NCBI GenBank assembly: GCA_025345505.1
Contig: JANVCC010000062.1
Location: forward strand, 15,552,546 to 15,616,545
DNA from: Todiramphus chloris collaris
Taxonomy: Eukaryota; Chordata; Aves; Coraciiformes; Alcedinidae
DNA: 64,000 bases
Direction: 5' to 3'
Positions within the stretch are counted from its first letter, which is position 1, and every line of letters starts with the position of its first letter. The notes beneath the pieces are model-generated. The model was not told the origin of the DNA. It was given only the letters and a program-made list of their open reading frames with translations, and made no database searches. Below, one piece after another: positions 37,447 to 47,859 of this stretch. A program made the position numbers and the translations under genes.

Positions 37447-38839
37447 GTAAAAACTTTCCTGAGAGCTGTTAACATATTTCATGCTGCACCTGCCTTTATT
37501 GTAGCTGTGATCATAGGACCACAGATTATGAAAAAGGGAATGAAGAAGATTGGAACCTACTGTACCATTTGGGGAGAGATGCAGGGGAGATAACGTATGG
37601 TTTTCCTTCTGTTAGAATATTGCACTGAATTCTTTGTAAAACTTCAGCAAACATTTTTAGCTCTGAGACTGAAATAAGGCAAAATTGGCCTTTGTGCTAC
37701 AGACACAGGTTTCGTTGCCTTTTTGTTCCGCTGCACAAGGTTTAATCCTTTGAGACTGGTATAGATTTTGAACCTCTGAGTTTCATAAAGACTTTGTTCA
37801 TGCTTCTGCTTCACTCAGATAAGAGTGTTACTGTGAATATTCTTATTACTTTATGTAATTTTGGCTCTAGGCACTCAATTTTGGGGCAGTTTATGCAGTG
37901 GCCTGATTTTTTTGTTTGACTGTGACAAACAGGAGGAGGAGGCTGTGCTAATTTCGATGCAGAAGGGACAAAAACTAGTCTTATACTGAGGAATAAATAG
38001 TTAGGGGATAAAGAGCTGTGAGGGAGATCTGGAAGCAGTCTCCAGAATGGCTGTATACTGGGTAGAGAAACAAAGGTCTATAGAAAACCAGTATTGAGGA
38101 TACTGTGATGAAACATAGACGTTATCATGATATTGAGCCTACCCTAACAGGGACACTGGGCCTGGAAGCCGACAAGTGAAGAAGTAGTAGGTGGAAATAG
38201 AATATAAATTAATCTAGTAATTACTCATTGTATAGAAAGAGACCTAGAATTAAGTGAGTCATGAAGCTGAGGCTGGAGCACGTAGAAATTCCAAGGGTAG
38301 AGGTTTAGGTAGGTAGGCAGTGAACGAAGGAATGAGGTAAACTAATAGAGTCTGGGATCTGAGGAATATTTTCAACTGGGGAGGAGAACAAAGGAGACAA
38401 GGATCCTGTCAGTGGTAGGAAACTTTGTTGACCTCAGATCCAAGAAGGAGTAATAGCAGATTTTTTTTGTTTGTTTGTTAATGGAAGGAAGGGTGGAAAA
38501 GTATAGTGTGAAGAAAATAAGAGGGTAATTCGCACAGCTAGCAAGATACATAAGTACCATAAAATCATTCTCCAACTATATTCATAGTGAGGAGATAATT
38601 AAGGAAAGAATTAATCTGCAGATTAATGGAATGAGAAAATTGTCAACTGATAATGCTGAAAGAGTAGTGTCTGTCTTGCATCTGTGAGTCCCCACAAAAA
38701 GAATCAATTGCAATCAGGGACTAGTAAAATTAATACCACTTACAAAAAGATACAATGTCTGTATCAAGCGGGGAAAGAACAGTTTAGAAAATAAAAACAC
38801 ATTAGATTTTGTCAAATTGACAGGTCATTATGAACTTCA

Positions 38840-39985
38840 TTTTCGTCTCCCTACAAGACTGTCAGGCAAAATGTCAGAGTGTGTGGGTCTTTTTGAGAAA
38901 TGGAGGAAGAAAAACATTAACACAGAACATGCCAGGAGGAGGTAGTAGTGGTGGACAAATGAAGTACTTAGTTTTTGAAAAGGAAGAGAGAGCCAAGAAA
39001 TTATGAGGTGTGTTTAACTTATGCAAATATTCAGACTGTGTTTAAGTACCAGGAAGATAACAAGGAGACAAGCAAATGAAACATGTATTTATCAAGAAGA
39101 CATTATGTCAAAGCAATCACAGTTTCTGGTGAGAAAAGGTAACAGACCTTATAAACAGAGAAGCAGCAGATGATAGTCTTAGTTTTAGTCAATGTCTCAT
39201 GAGTGAGCTGGGAAAACTTGGTTTATAAGAATCCTCTGTATTTGGAGAATGTTTACCAGTGATTAATTATTAAACCTGAAAGATGTATTGAGTGGAATCG
39301 TTGATAATAACAGGTTAGGTCTCAAGTTCTATTGATATTGGATTGAAAGGTACTGAAACTGTAGTGGAATTGGAAGCCCTTCTTGCAGAAGGGAAAAATG
39401 ATTTGAGGAAAGTGTTAGATGAAGTTTATTAGGGGGAAATAAAAATTGTAATTTTCATTCTGGTTCCTCATACAGTTAGGTACAAGTAAAACATAAGGAT
39501 CAATATGCAGAGAAAAAAAAAAAAGATGTAGGATTGTAGGTGTAGGCACATTACCAGTGCATGTGAATTAACAACATTGTGGCATAAGAAAAAGTGAGTA
39601 ATGTTTTGTAGCAGATACATCAACAGAAGATAGTATAACTTTCAAAATGTATGGGATAGATCTTCAGCTTTGCCCAGCTTTGATAAGTTCTTAGCTGGAG
39701 TTGTGGCCTAGTTGGAGAGAATCCACACAGGAACAATTATAACCATGTAAGAGCTTGAAAATAAAATCCCATGAAAGACTGGCTAGCTGTGCTTGGTATT
39801 ATTCCTAAGAAGATGAGTCTGAGGAGGAACTTAAGAGTCTTAAGAGCTTGTAAGAAAGAAAGGGGAAAAAAAAAAAAATCTCTGTTGTCCATGATGGATA
39901 GTGTAACAATTAATGGACTTAAATATCAGGGAGATTTTGATCAGATGTGAAAATGACCTTTCTAACATAACAAATAAAAACAATG
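38840..39985 (+). mobile_element. ancient CR1 LINE, ORF2 to 3' region, heavily decayed
   Basis: The order of recognisable CR1 ORF2 blocks is preserved on the + strand: gaagcagcagatgatagtct...tttagtcaatg..tcatgagtgagctgggaaa (reverse-transcriptase region, around 39160-39215), ttagctggagttgtgg..agttggagagaatcca (about 39690-39725), aagagcttgaaaataaaatccc.tgaaagactggctagctg (about 39748-39790), and aacaattaatgga..cagggagattttgatcagatgtgaaaatgacctttctaac (about 39905-39966). Many indels and stops leave no ORF. The core 39120-39985 is the best supported; the element may extend upstream toward 38.3 kb. Confidence 0.65.
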
Positions 39986-40423
39986 AATGCTTTCCTGGAA
40001 ATGAGTGTAGTGATTAGATGCACAGAACCATCTTTGTTCCTGTATCCCCAGTATTTCACTATGACTGTGAAAACAGATTTTTCTGATACTTGGTGTTCTG
40101 CTCTACCTTGAAAGCATTTGGGAAAATAAAGTGTCCCTTAATGCCTCTAGAAGTTTTCTACATGCAGAGTTGCAATGTGTTAGCTTGCTAGAGCTTGTGT
40201 TTAGTTGACACATGCATCAAAGGACTTGAATAAATTAGATAATCAGGTGCTCCTGTAGTTAATGGTAACCCCATACTGTATACATGCTTGTAAATAGAAT
40301 TATTTACTAATTAAGAAAATCTAATTGGATGTTGCTGTCATGATGAAATTAATGAAAGAATTCTTACTTAAATGGTTTGTTTTGTGTTACTGTTTTCATA
40401 TGTCAGTAATCTGGGGGGTTTTG

Positions 40424-40925
40424 ATCATGGGTCAGTCCACACGACACCAGGCTTGCTGGCAACAGATGGGGTACACCTGTCTCTGAAGGGAAAAGGATCT
40501 CTGCACAGGGGTTAGCAGAGCTCATTGAAAGAGTTTTCAGCTAGATGTGGGGGGGGGGGGGAAGATAAAACCAGCCTCACTAGAGATAAGCGTGGGGGCA
40601 GAATGCCAGCATTGAAGTGAGGTCCCTCCGTCTGCCATCTCAGTGGAGGTGGGCAATGGAGATCCATGTGGCAGCAAAGAGAGCAAATTGGGCCAGGGAG
40701 AGGTTTAGGTTGGATATTAGGAAAAAATTCTTCACAGAAGGGGTTGTAAAGCACTGGAACAGGCTGCCCAGGGGAGTGGTGGGGTCACCATCCCTGAAGG
40801 TAATTAAAAGATGTGTAGATATGGCACTTAGGGACATGGTTTACTGTTGGACTCAGCAGTGCTGGGTTAACGGTTGGACTTGGTGATATTAAAGGTCCTT
40901 TCTGACCTAAGTGATTCTATGAATA
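40424..40925 (+). mobile_element. CR1 LINE, internally deleted
   Basis: The left part (from about 40431) translates to VHTTPGLLATDGVHLSLKGK, the C-terminal segment of the CR1 ORF1 esterase with its D-G-V-H-L-S motif (40465-40482), followed by the inter-ORF linker (gataaaaccagcctcactagag). The right part, from about 40682, is the ORF2 C-terminus and 3' UTR, ending in the diagnostic ggttggacttggtgat..aaaggtcctttctgacctaagtgattctatga. The endonuclease and reverse transcriptase that should lie between them are missing. A G13 run at 40549-40561 lies in the linker. Confidence 0.9.
40692..40886 (+). pseudogene. CR1 ORF2 C-terminal remnant
   Basis: The peptide contains [11 protein letters not shown], then [20 protein letters not shown] and VDMALRDMV. 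This is the typical C-terminal tail of avian CR1 ORF2 (pattern [21 protein letters not shown]). It is a fragment of the element above with no catalytic domain, and is not a host gene. Confidence 0.88.
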
Positions 40926-41571
40926 TGTGCAAATGAAGTAGTAACTTCCATGAGAGACAGCCTTATATCCGGCTAGAATGTTTTCCTTACCCATCTTGCC
41001 TGATGTGTACATGTGTGCATGCATAGGTACTGGGGAAGGAAGGAGGAGGAAGTCAGGCATGGAGTTAAATGAACACAGACCCCTCTAGTTTTGATCCCCA
41101 CAAGGGGAAATTAAGTGTTTCCAATGTTTTTCTTCCTTTAGAGTTCCTTTAGAACCTACTCTACAGCCAACAAATTTCATGAAACGAGACACCTATAAAT
41201 TTTGGACTTGGTCCCTGTAATCTTGGAGTATCATATTCTCTGTAATGATTTGGTGACAGTGCTTTCTTATGGTCTCTCCTGAAAAAGCTGAGTGTCCCAT
41301 CATTTTCTATCACCTTAGCATACGATATTGTAGTCAATCAAATGGCATTTTCTGATTCCAGTTGAGTTCTGAAATAATTTCCTTATAATTCTGGTCTGGA
41401 AATCTGTTTTCTGCATCACTAGAGTCAAAGGGGTGATGTCTCTAAATTGAAAGGAAAGGAGAGAAGTTAGATTTTAACCATCTTTTGTGGTAATATGCAA
41501 GAAATACTTGATGTTAGCAAAACAAACTTTTTTAATAATAGAAACTTTTATGCTCCTTCGATTGTTTCCAG

Positions 41572-41658
41572 AACTTGGAAGATGCTGCTTACAACAAAGC
41601 GGTGACTTCCTTCAAGTTTGCTATTTGCAAACACGAATACGTTAATGATTATTCAAAG
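41572..41658 (+). other. LRBA: candidate 87-nt cassette exon inside BEACH
   Basis: A strong-looking acceptor (tccttcgattgtttccag) is followed by 29 codons open only in phase 0, ending aag|gttttt. Both neighbouring constitutive exons (ending TSDIK, starting ELIPEF) are phase 0, so inclusion keeps the reading frame. The peptide begins NLEDAAYNKAVTSFKF and ends EYVNDYSK. The other two frames have stops. The donor is weak (T at +3 and +5). I do not recognise the peptide and it is not part of the canonical BEACH sequence. It may be a real alternative exon, an exon decoy or chance. Confidence 0.3.
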
Positions 41659-43344
41659 GTTTTTCTAAAGCCTTTAGCATCCAATTTATTAATTCTTGTC
41701 TAATATAAACATTTCTGGGCTCTCTTAATTTGGTCTAATATTTTGTCCAAAACAATATGGAATTTTCCTCTTGCTTCCGTGTGTGTCATAAGTGAAATGC
41801 AGGGAACAGCAGTCATTACAGGGGAGTCAGTAGGTGTTTAAAGACTTGAGATCAATTGGGTGACTTGAGGGAGAAATCTCTTGAAAATGCAGGTATGGAG
41901 AGACACGGGAATGACTTTGCTATAGTATCTGCCCATACCATTCAAGCTGTGGTGAACACAGGATAAAAATAATTTATTTCTCAACATGTAAAAACGTTTT
42001 AAGCTTTCCCTTGCATTTCTTATGTGCTGAGAACATAAATATAGTCAGCAATTGTGCCTGATTAAATAATATTCAGGGGTTTTTTGACCATAAGCTCTCT
42101 GGATTCCAGCTGATGAAAACCTAGCAGTTTGATGAGTTGATTTATAGAAATACAAAGGCACTGGGAAGCCACTTTCAAGACCTTGAAAGTATCAGGCCAA
42201 AGTGAATGGTATTGTATCTTGATGCAGTGATGGGGAGTAGAGGGCACAAAGGAAAAAGAAGGGTTTATTTCTATTCCAGCTGAAAAAAATTTGTGAATTT
42301 TTAGAACCACTGAGTTGAATACAGGAAATTATTTCTCCTTACTTCTCATACAAAAAGAATGAATGTAGTTATTGATGCTTTCTGTCCTAAGATTGTTCCT
42401 AATCTTAGTTGGAGGCATCCCATATTTCAGGGAGGGCTAACATGAGCTAGCTTTGGAAGTGACTCTTGTTGGCTGGTATCGCTTTGAAAAAGCTAAAGCA
42501 TATGTGTGGTCACAACCAATCTTTGTCAATATCCTGTGAAAGCCCTGGATTGATGATCAAAGAAGGAAACTAATGCTGCACTCTACTATAACCTTTGGTT
42601 GAACTTTTCAGATTTTGATTTTTAGGGGTGATACGTTGCATAAAATTTAATTTCCTAGTTCTCCCCTATCCATTTATTTAAGCAATGCAAATTAAAATCC
42701 TTCGGAAGTTTGCTAGTGTCTCACTACCACTCTGGTATTATTATTTACTAATTAACTCAGCATTGTTGCATTTAAATGATTAACTATGTGTTTTGAAGTT
42801 AAATCTTCTGCGCTGAAGAATATTAAACAAATTTCAGCTCTGCGAGAGTACTTCTTAGTACCTTCAGAGTACTAGACAGGCATGACCATTAACTCCTTGA
42901 GTTATTTCTTAATTTGCGTTATTGGTACACAATCCTGGTTAGTTTTGTTACTCCTAGATAAAAAGCAAACCTGAATAGCCTGGCAGCATTTAATGGAAAA
43001 ATGGTCTAGTTTGGGTCTTGGACTAAGTTGTGAAATACCCAAGTTAAGTCTGTCTTCTTATTATGTGGATTTGAACATACTTGTTCAGAAGCAGTTGTTA
43101 TTTCTGGTTTGGTAATTAGCCTGTTGGAAGTAATTTATTTATCATTATACTTACAATTATAACTGTTACCCATGTTGCTCTTTGCAGGTATTTTCTCTTT
43201 TCCAAGTGTAGTACTTGGCTGATTTTATTGTTCTATTTTTCTTTAATACCATATATAGAGTTTCTGAAGATCATTTGAAATACTCATGCTGTCCTCCAAA
43301 CAGCTATGTTGCCTTCTTCATGTCATCTGGAGTTTTATTGCTGT

Positions 43345-43690
43345 ACCCTCTGTGCCAGGTCATTAATGAGATTATTGACTGGTATTAGGAGGAGGGCAGA
43401 CCCCATTACCATGTCCACCCAGTTGGACAGCAAGTTATTGATAACTGCTCTGAGATTTCCAGCTTGGGTACTCCCCCATTATTGTAACCTAATCTCATCT
43501 CCATTTCTCTGCTTTGCTTCTGAGAATGTCATGGCAGACTGAGACAGCCTCCAAGGTCTTTCTCAAAAGTGAAGCAACATCTTAGCTCTTTTTCTTTTGC
43601 CATCCGTTATCTCAGTTACCTTTTGAAAAGAAAATTAGATCAGCTTAAGCGAGAATTCTGCTGGCCATAGGACCTTCTCAAACTCTATTG
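43345..43690 (-). mobile_element. old CR1 LINE, antisense, RT region
   Basis: The + strand reads tgtgccaggtcattaatgagattattga..caggagggcagacccca, later tctctgctttgcttctgagaatgtcatggcagactgagacagcctccaaggtctt..gaagcaacatc, then tatctcagttaccttttgaaa..agatcagctt. This matches, in order, the reverse complement of the CR1 reverse-transcriptase region (for example ctccaggagaatgctgtggga..acagtgtcaaaggccttactgaag). Highly degenerate, boundaries approximate. Confidence 0.7.
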
Positions 43691-45939
43691 GAAGCTCTTG
43701 CTGTTAAGTACTGGTCTTCAGGTTTTGTAAATTGTCCTTAAAAGGAATGAAGAAAACATTGGCTATGGGTACGCAATATTAACGAGATCTGTTGAGTTTT
43801 GGTGCAGTGACTTCTTAATTAGGCAATGGCATTAAAATATAGCTAATGCATCTGATTATCATTACTGAAATATTTAAAATGAAATTAGTAATTGCAGTAA
43901 AAGCAAAATTAAAATATTTAATGCATTGATCTCATTGGACAGATGCTCAAATAATTGCATAATGCACCCACGTACCTCAGTCCTTTACTATTTCTTAACT
44001 TTTCCTTTCCAGTATGTATCTTAAGTGAAATAACAGCTTTCAAAGCTTATGAAATTAAAAGCCAGCCAGGTAAAACTTTTCATTGGTGAGTTCTTAAAGG
44101 CCTATGAAAAACATTTATTTAAAAAAGAAGCCTTTGACTGCTAATAACAAAATGATACAGAAATCCTATTGTACTATGTCCTGTAATCCTGTCTTTTTCA
44201 CGTACTTTTACTGAAAGAAGCATATTCAGGGAAACTTTTGAGCATCCACAGGAATTACTGGGTCCTCTTTTTATTGGAGTGGTAAACCTGCTCCTGTCTG
44301 TGGGTCCTGATTTATTTTATCCAAATAAGCACAAACATTGTGCAGAAAATCTTGGTTGTTGCAGATGAGTTAGATCTGTAACAAACAGAAGGTATCACAA
44401 CGTTAAAGTGCTGGTGGTGTTACCTGCAGTCAGAGGCATTGCTTAGTTGCTGTGACTGTTGTGTTTCTCATTACCAGGCCCCATGTATTCAATGGGGTCT
44501 TTTGTATTCAGTGTGAATTTTTTCTTTCAAGCATGAGATTCTTCAAGAAGACTTTAGAATCTGGACTCCATCATTGAGCTTTACAGGCAATAAACGTTAA
44601 GCAGGGCATTGGGGAAATTTTGTTTCCCTCATAGTAAAAAAAACCCAAACAGATTTTGTACGCTTGGGCAAGTGTATTAATAGTTGCAGTGTTCTATAAA
44701 GGAAAAAAATCCTTCTCTGTAACTACTAGAACAGATGATACTGTGTCTCCTGTGGCTTTACTTCTTGCAATTGTTTGACTCAATTGTCAAAAAAAGCTGT
44801 AAGATTAAGAGTTTTACAAAGAATTAAGAATTATTAAGAATGAAGCCTCAGTTTAAGAATTTCATAGTGATGGGCCAGTTACGGTGCTCTGTGTCCTTTC
44901 TGTGGAGTCTACTAAAATGTGAACTTAGGCAGCACTTCCTGGGCCCCTCAAGTCACACAGAAGATAAAGTGGCTCTAGTCACCTGCTTCTTCTTTTCTAA
45001 ACTTGTGCAAACTCAGTTATCTTTATAACCCGCTATTAAGTTTGGCTTTAAAAAAATGACCAAGAAACTTAAAATGTTTTTGGAGAAAATGGAGGTTGCT
45101 GTAGACAGGCCAATGAGCACGTATGAGCTGCAGGGTTGAATATGGCCGATTGAAAGGCATGTTGAGCAGTAGGTTTAAACCATGGTACTGGAGAAGAAAC
45201 TAGAGTTCCAAGCTGCTAGAACATTCAGAAACTGGAAGATGACAGATTTCATTACTTTCTTTAAAATCTATAGTTAAAAAAAAATAAATTGCCCTTGCAA
45301 AATGGCCACTCAGGGTTATTGAAACAGGCTGCCTACACCCTGTAACCTGATAAGCTTTTCTACATATGCTTTGCATTGTTTTGTACTTCTCTATCTAATA
45401 GACAGGAGTTTCAGGAGTTACAGGGAATAAAGTTGCTGCCAGACTGGCAACATTACTTTTGTATAAGAGAAATTTCATGTCATATTAGTAGCAAGGTCAA
45501 AGATGTCCAAGAGCAATGACTAATAAAATTCAGAAGCAGGTAAGTAGTAATTCAGATTTGTAACCATAATTTGTGCGCCTGGTATAGCAAAACTTTTAAC
45601 ATATTTAGGATGCAGATCTTTGGTCTTCATGAAAGTTTTGGTTTTTTCTTTAAAATTGGGCCAAGATCTATAACAGAAAAATACTTCTCTGTGTAAAAAA
45701 ATAATTCTAAATTCAGTCAGGTCCGTATATGGTAATCTGTGGGAATTGCAGTAGTTAAAAAAGTAGATATCTGGGTGTATGGATCAGAAAATTCCATCAA
45801 ATATCTGTCATCTCTTTCTTTTATGACCAGCCATAATTGTATTGAAAATTAAACAAATATTTTGATATCTGCTCCAGACTTTTTGTGTAGCTGTTGAAAT
45901 AATAAACGTCAAGTAAGTTACGGACAAATCTGCTGAAGT

Positions 45940-46035
45940 CCAAGGGAGAATGACCAGAGGCCTAGAAAATGAGACCAGTGATATAAAGTTGAAGGTTTTA
46001 GTTGTTTGCTTTGGAGAAAAGAGTAACAAGGACAG
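45940..46035 (+). mobile_element. CR1 LINE remnant, left part of nested set
   Basis: agggagaatgaccagaggcctagaaaatgagacc ... tttgctttggagaaaagag resembles the sense-strand CR1 stretch before the 3' end (aggatgaccagaggcctggaaaac..tttagcttggagaaaagaa). It is interrupted on the right by an antisense CR1. Confidence 0.6.
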
Positions 46036-46118
46036 AAAAAGAAAGTGCTTTGGCAGTGGCAGATGTAATGCCTTTACCCTGCTGGGGATTTTGGCTGGCA
46101 GGCACAGAGCACTTCATT

Positions 46119-46352
46119 CCATGGAATCATCACACAGCCCAGACTGAAGGGACCTTGGAAGATCATCTGGTCCAACTTTTCGTGGGAAAGGGAGCCTAGA
46201 TTATCCAGCACCTTGTCCAGTCCCATCTTGAAAACCTCCAGTGATGAGGACTCTACCTCATCCCTGGGGAGATTGTTCCAATGAAGAATGATTCTCCCTG
46301 TAAAGAATTTCTTTCCTACGTTGAGATGAATTCTGCTGTGTGCTCCCTGTTC
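46119..46352 (-). mobile_element. CR1 LINE 3' end, antisense
   Basis: Begins with a degenerate ccatggaatcatcacacagcc and continues ggaccttggaagatcatctggtccaac, aaaacctccagtgatgaggactctac, and ggggagattgttccaatgaagaatg...gtaaagaatttctttcctacgttgagatga. This is the reverse complement of a CR1 3' end of the subfamily with the attgttccaatga..aatttcttt signature. Confidence 0.9.
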
Positions 46353-46484
46353 CAGCGTGCCACCCTGCCAGCCTTGGAGATTAGTGTGGGAGGGGAACAG
46401 TGGTCAGAAATTGCTGAAGGGAATGGACCTTGCTGTCCCTGAGGTAAAAACTGCTCCTGTGCATTGAGAGGTGTAAAAAGGGGG

Positions 46485-46585
46485 CAACTGCTCCTTGTGT
46501 TCAGTCTGAATAGGACAAGAAATGGGCTCCATCTGCAGCAAAAGCATACTGGGTGGTAGGAAGACTTTCTAGTGGCCTGAATAGA
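46485..46585 (+). mobile_element. CR1 LINE remnant, right part of nested set
   Basis: tgaataggacaagaaatgggctccatctgcagcaaaagcatactgggtggtaggaagac follows the sense CR1 block aggacaagaagtaatgggctcaatctgcagcaa..ttaggaaga. Same strand as the remnant at 45940 and plausibly the same original element, split by the antisense copy. Confidence 0.6.
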
Positions 46586-47267
46586 TGAACACTAGAAATT
46601 CATAGGATCCTGATCATTGAAAATGTTAAAAGAACAAGGCAGAGAAACATCTTTCAGTAACTGACCATGATTGTAATTGTCCATGAATGGCGAGGGGGGC
46701 AAGGTGACCTTTCAAGCTTTTATCCAGATCTTTTTATGAATCAATACAGTCCTTCTCATTATCAGATTAATGTGAACTACATATTACCTAGTGTATAAAT
46801 ATGGTCAATAAATACCATTGCATACTTTTATCCTCAGGAAAAACTAAAATAGTCTTGTGTCTGAAACTAAAATAGTCCACGTATCAACTATCAGGAGTTA
46901 AAGTGCCTTAAAGATGCATTTTTTCATGCAATAAGATTGACTTAATAAAACCTACTTACTCATCAATAATAAATCAACTGCTAATGCAGTTATATTTCAT
47001 TAATATACTAACTAAACATCTGGAATTTTATAATTTTGTTTGCTTAATTGTAAATCACTGAAGATTTCAGTATATTTTCTAAAACTGGGAAAGGTTTGGA
47101 ATATAATCTCTTAGACCTTTAACAGGACAGCAGAATTAATTTGTCCATTAATTCAGTTTTAATGGAAACCTGCTGAAATACTTTCCTTACAAGCTGGGAG
47201 AATTTTAGGCAATGTCTTGAAGCAGTTTCTTAGTTCCATATAACACACACACATAGCAGATGGAAGG

Positions 47268-47859
47268 TGTCGTGGTTTAACCCCAGCTGGCAACTAAGCA
47301 CCACACAGCTGCTCGCCCGCTCCCCCCCGGTGGGACGAGGGAGAGAATCAGAAGAGGAAAAGTGAGAAAACTCGTGGGTTGAGAGAAAGACAGTTTAATA
47401 GGTAAAGCAAATCCACACGCACGAGCAAAGCGGAACGAGCAATCCTTTCCCCACTTGCCATGGCAGGCAGGTGTTTGGCCATCTCCAGGAAAGCCAGGCT
47501 CCATCACTCGTAACGATGGCTTGGGAAGACAAATGCTGTAATTCTGAAAGTATCCCTCTTCCTTCTTCTTGTCCACTTTTATTTACTGAGCGTGATGTCG
47601 TCTGGTCTGGGCTATCCCTTTGGGCAGTTGGGGACAGCTGTCCCAGCTGTGCTCCCTCTCAGCTTCTTCTGCACTCCCAGCCCACTCGCTGGTGGGATGG
47701 TGTGAGGAGCAGGAAAGGCCTTGGCTCTGTGTGAGCCCTGCTCAGCAATAACCAAAACATCCCTGAATTATCAACACTGTTTCCAGCACAGATCCCAAAC
47801 ACAGCCCCATACCAGCTCCTCTGAAGAAAATTAACTCTACTCCAGCCAAAACCAGCACA
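47268..47859 (-). mobile_element. solo LTR of an avian endogenous retrovirus (ERVL-like)
   Basis: Starts tgtcgtggtttaaccccagc and ends ccaaaaccagcaca, so it has TG...CA termini in either reading. I recognise this ~590-bp LTR type as a very common solo LTR in neoavian birds. Sense is probably the minus strand: there it shows a TATA-like taaataaaag (about 47574-47583 on +) and, downstream, an attaaa polyadenylation signal (about 47394-47399 on +) after cctttacctatt. No internal retroviral region flanks it. I could not find a clean 4-6 bp target duplication (gaagg versus caggg). Confidence 0.85.
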
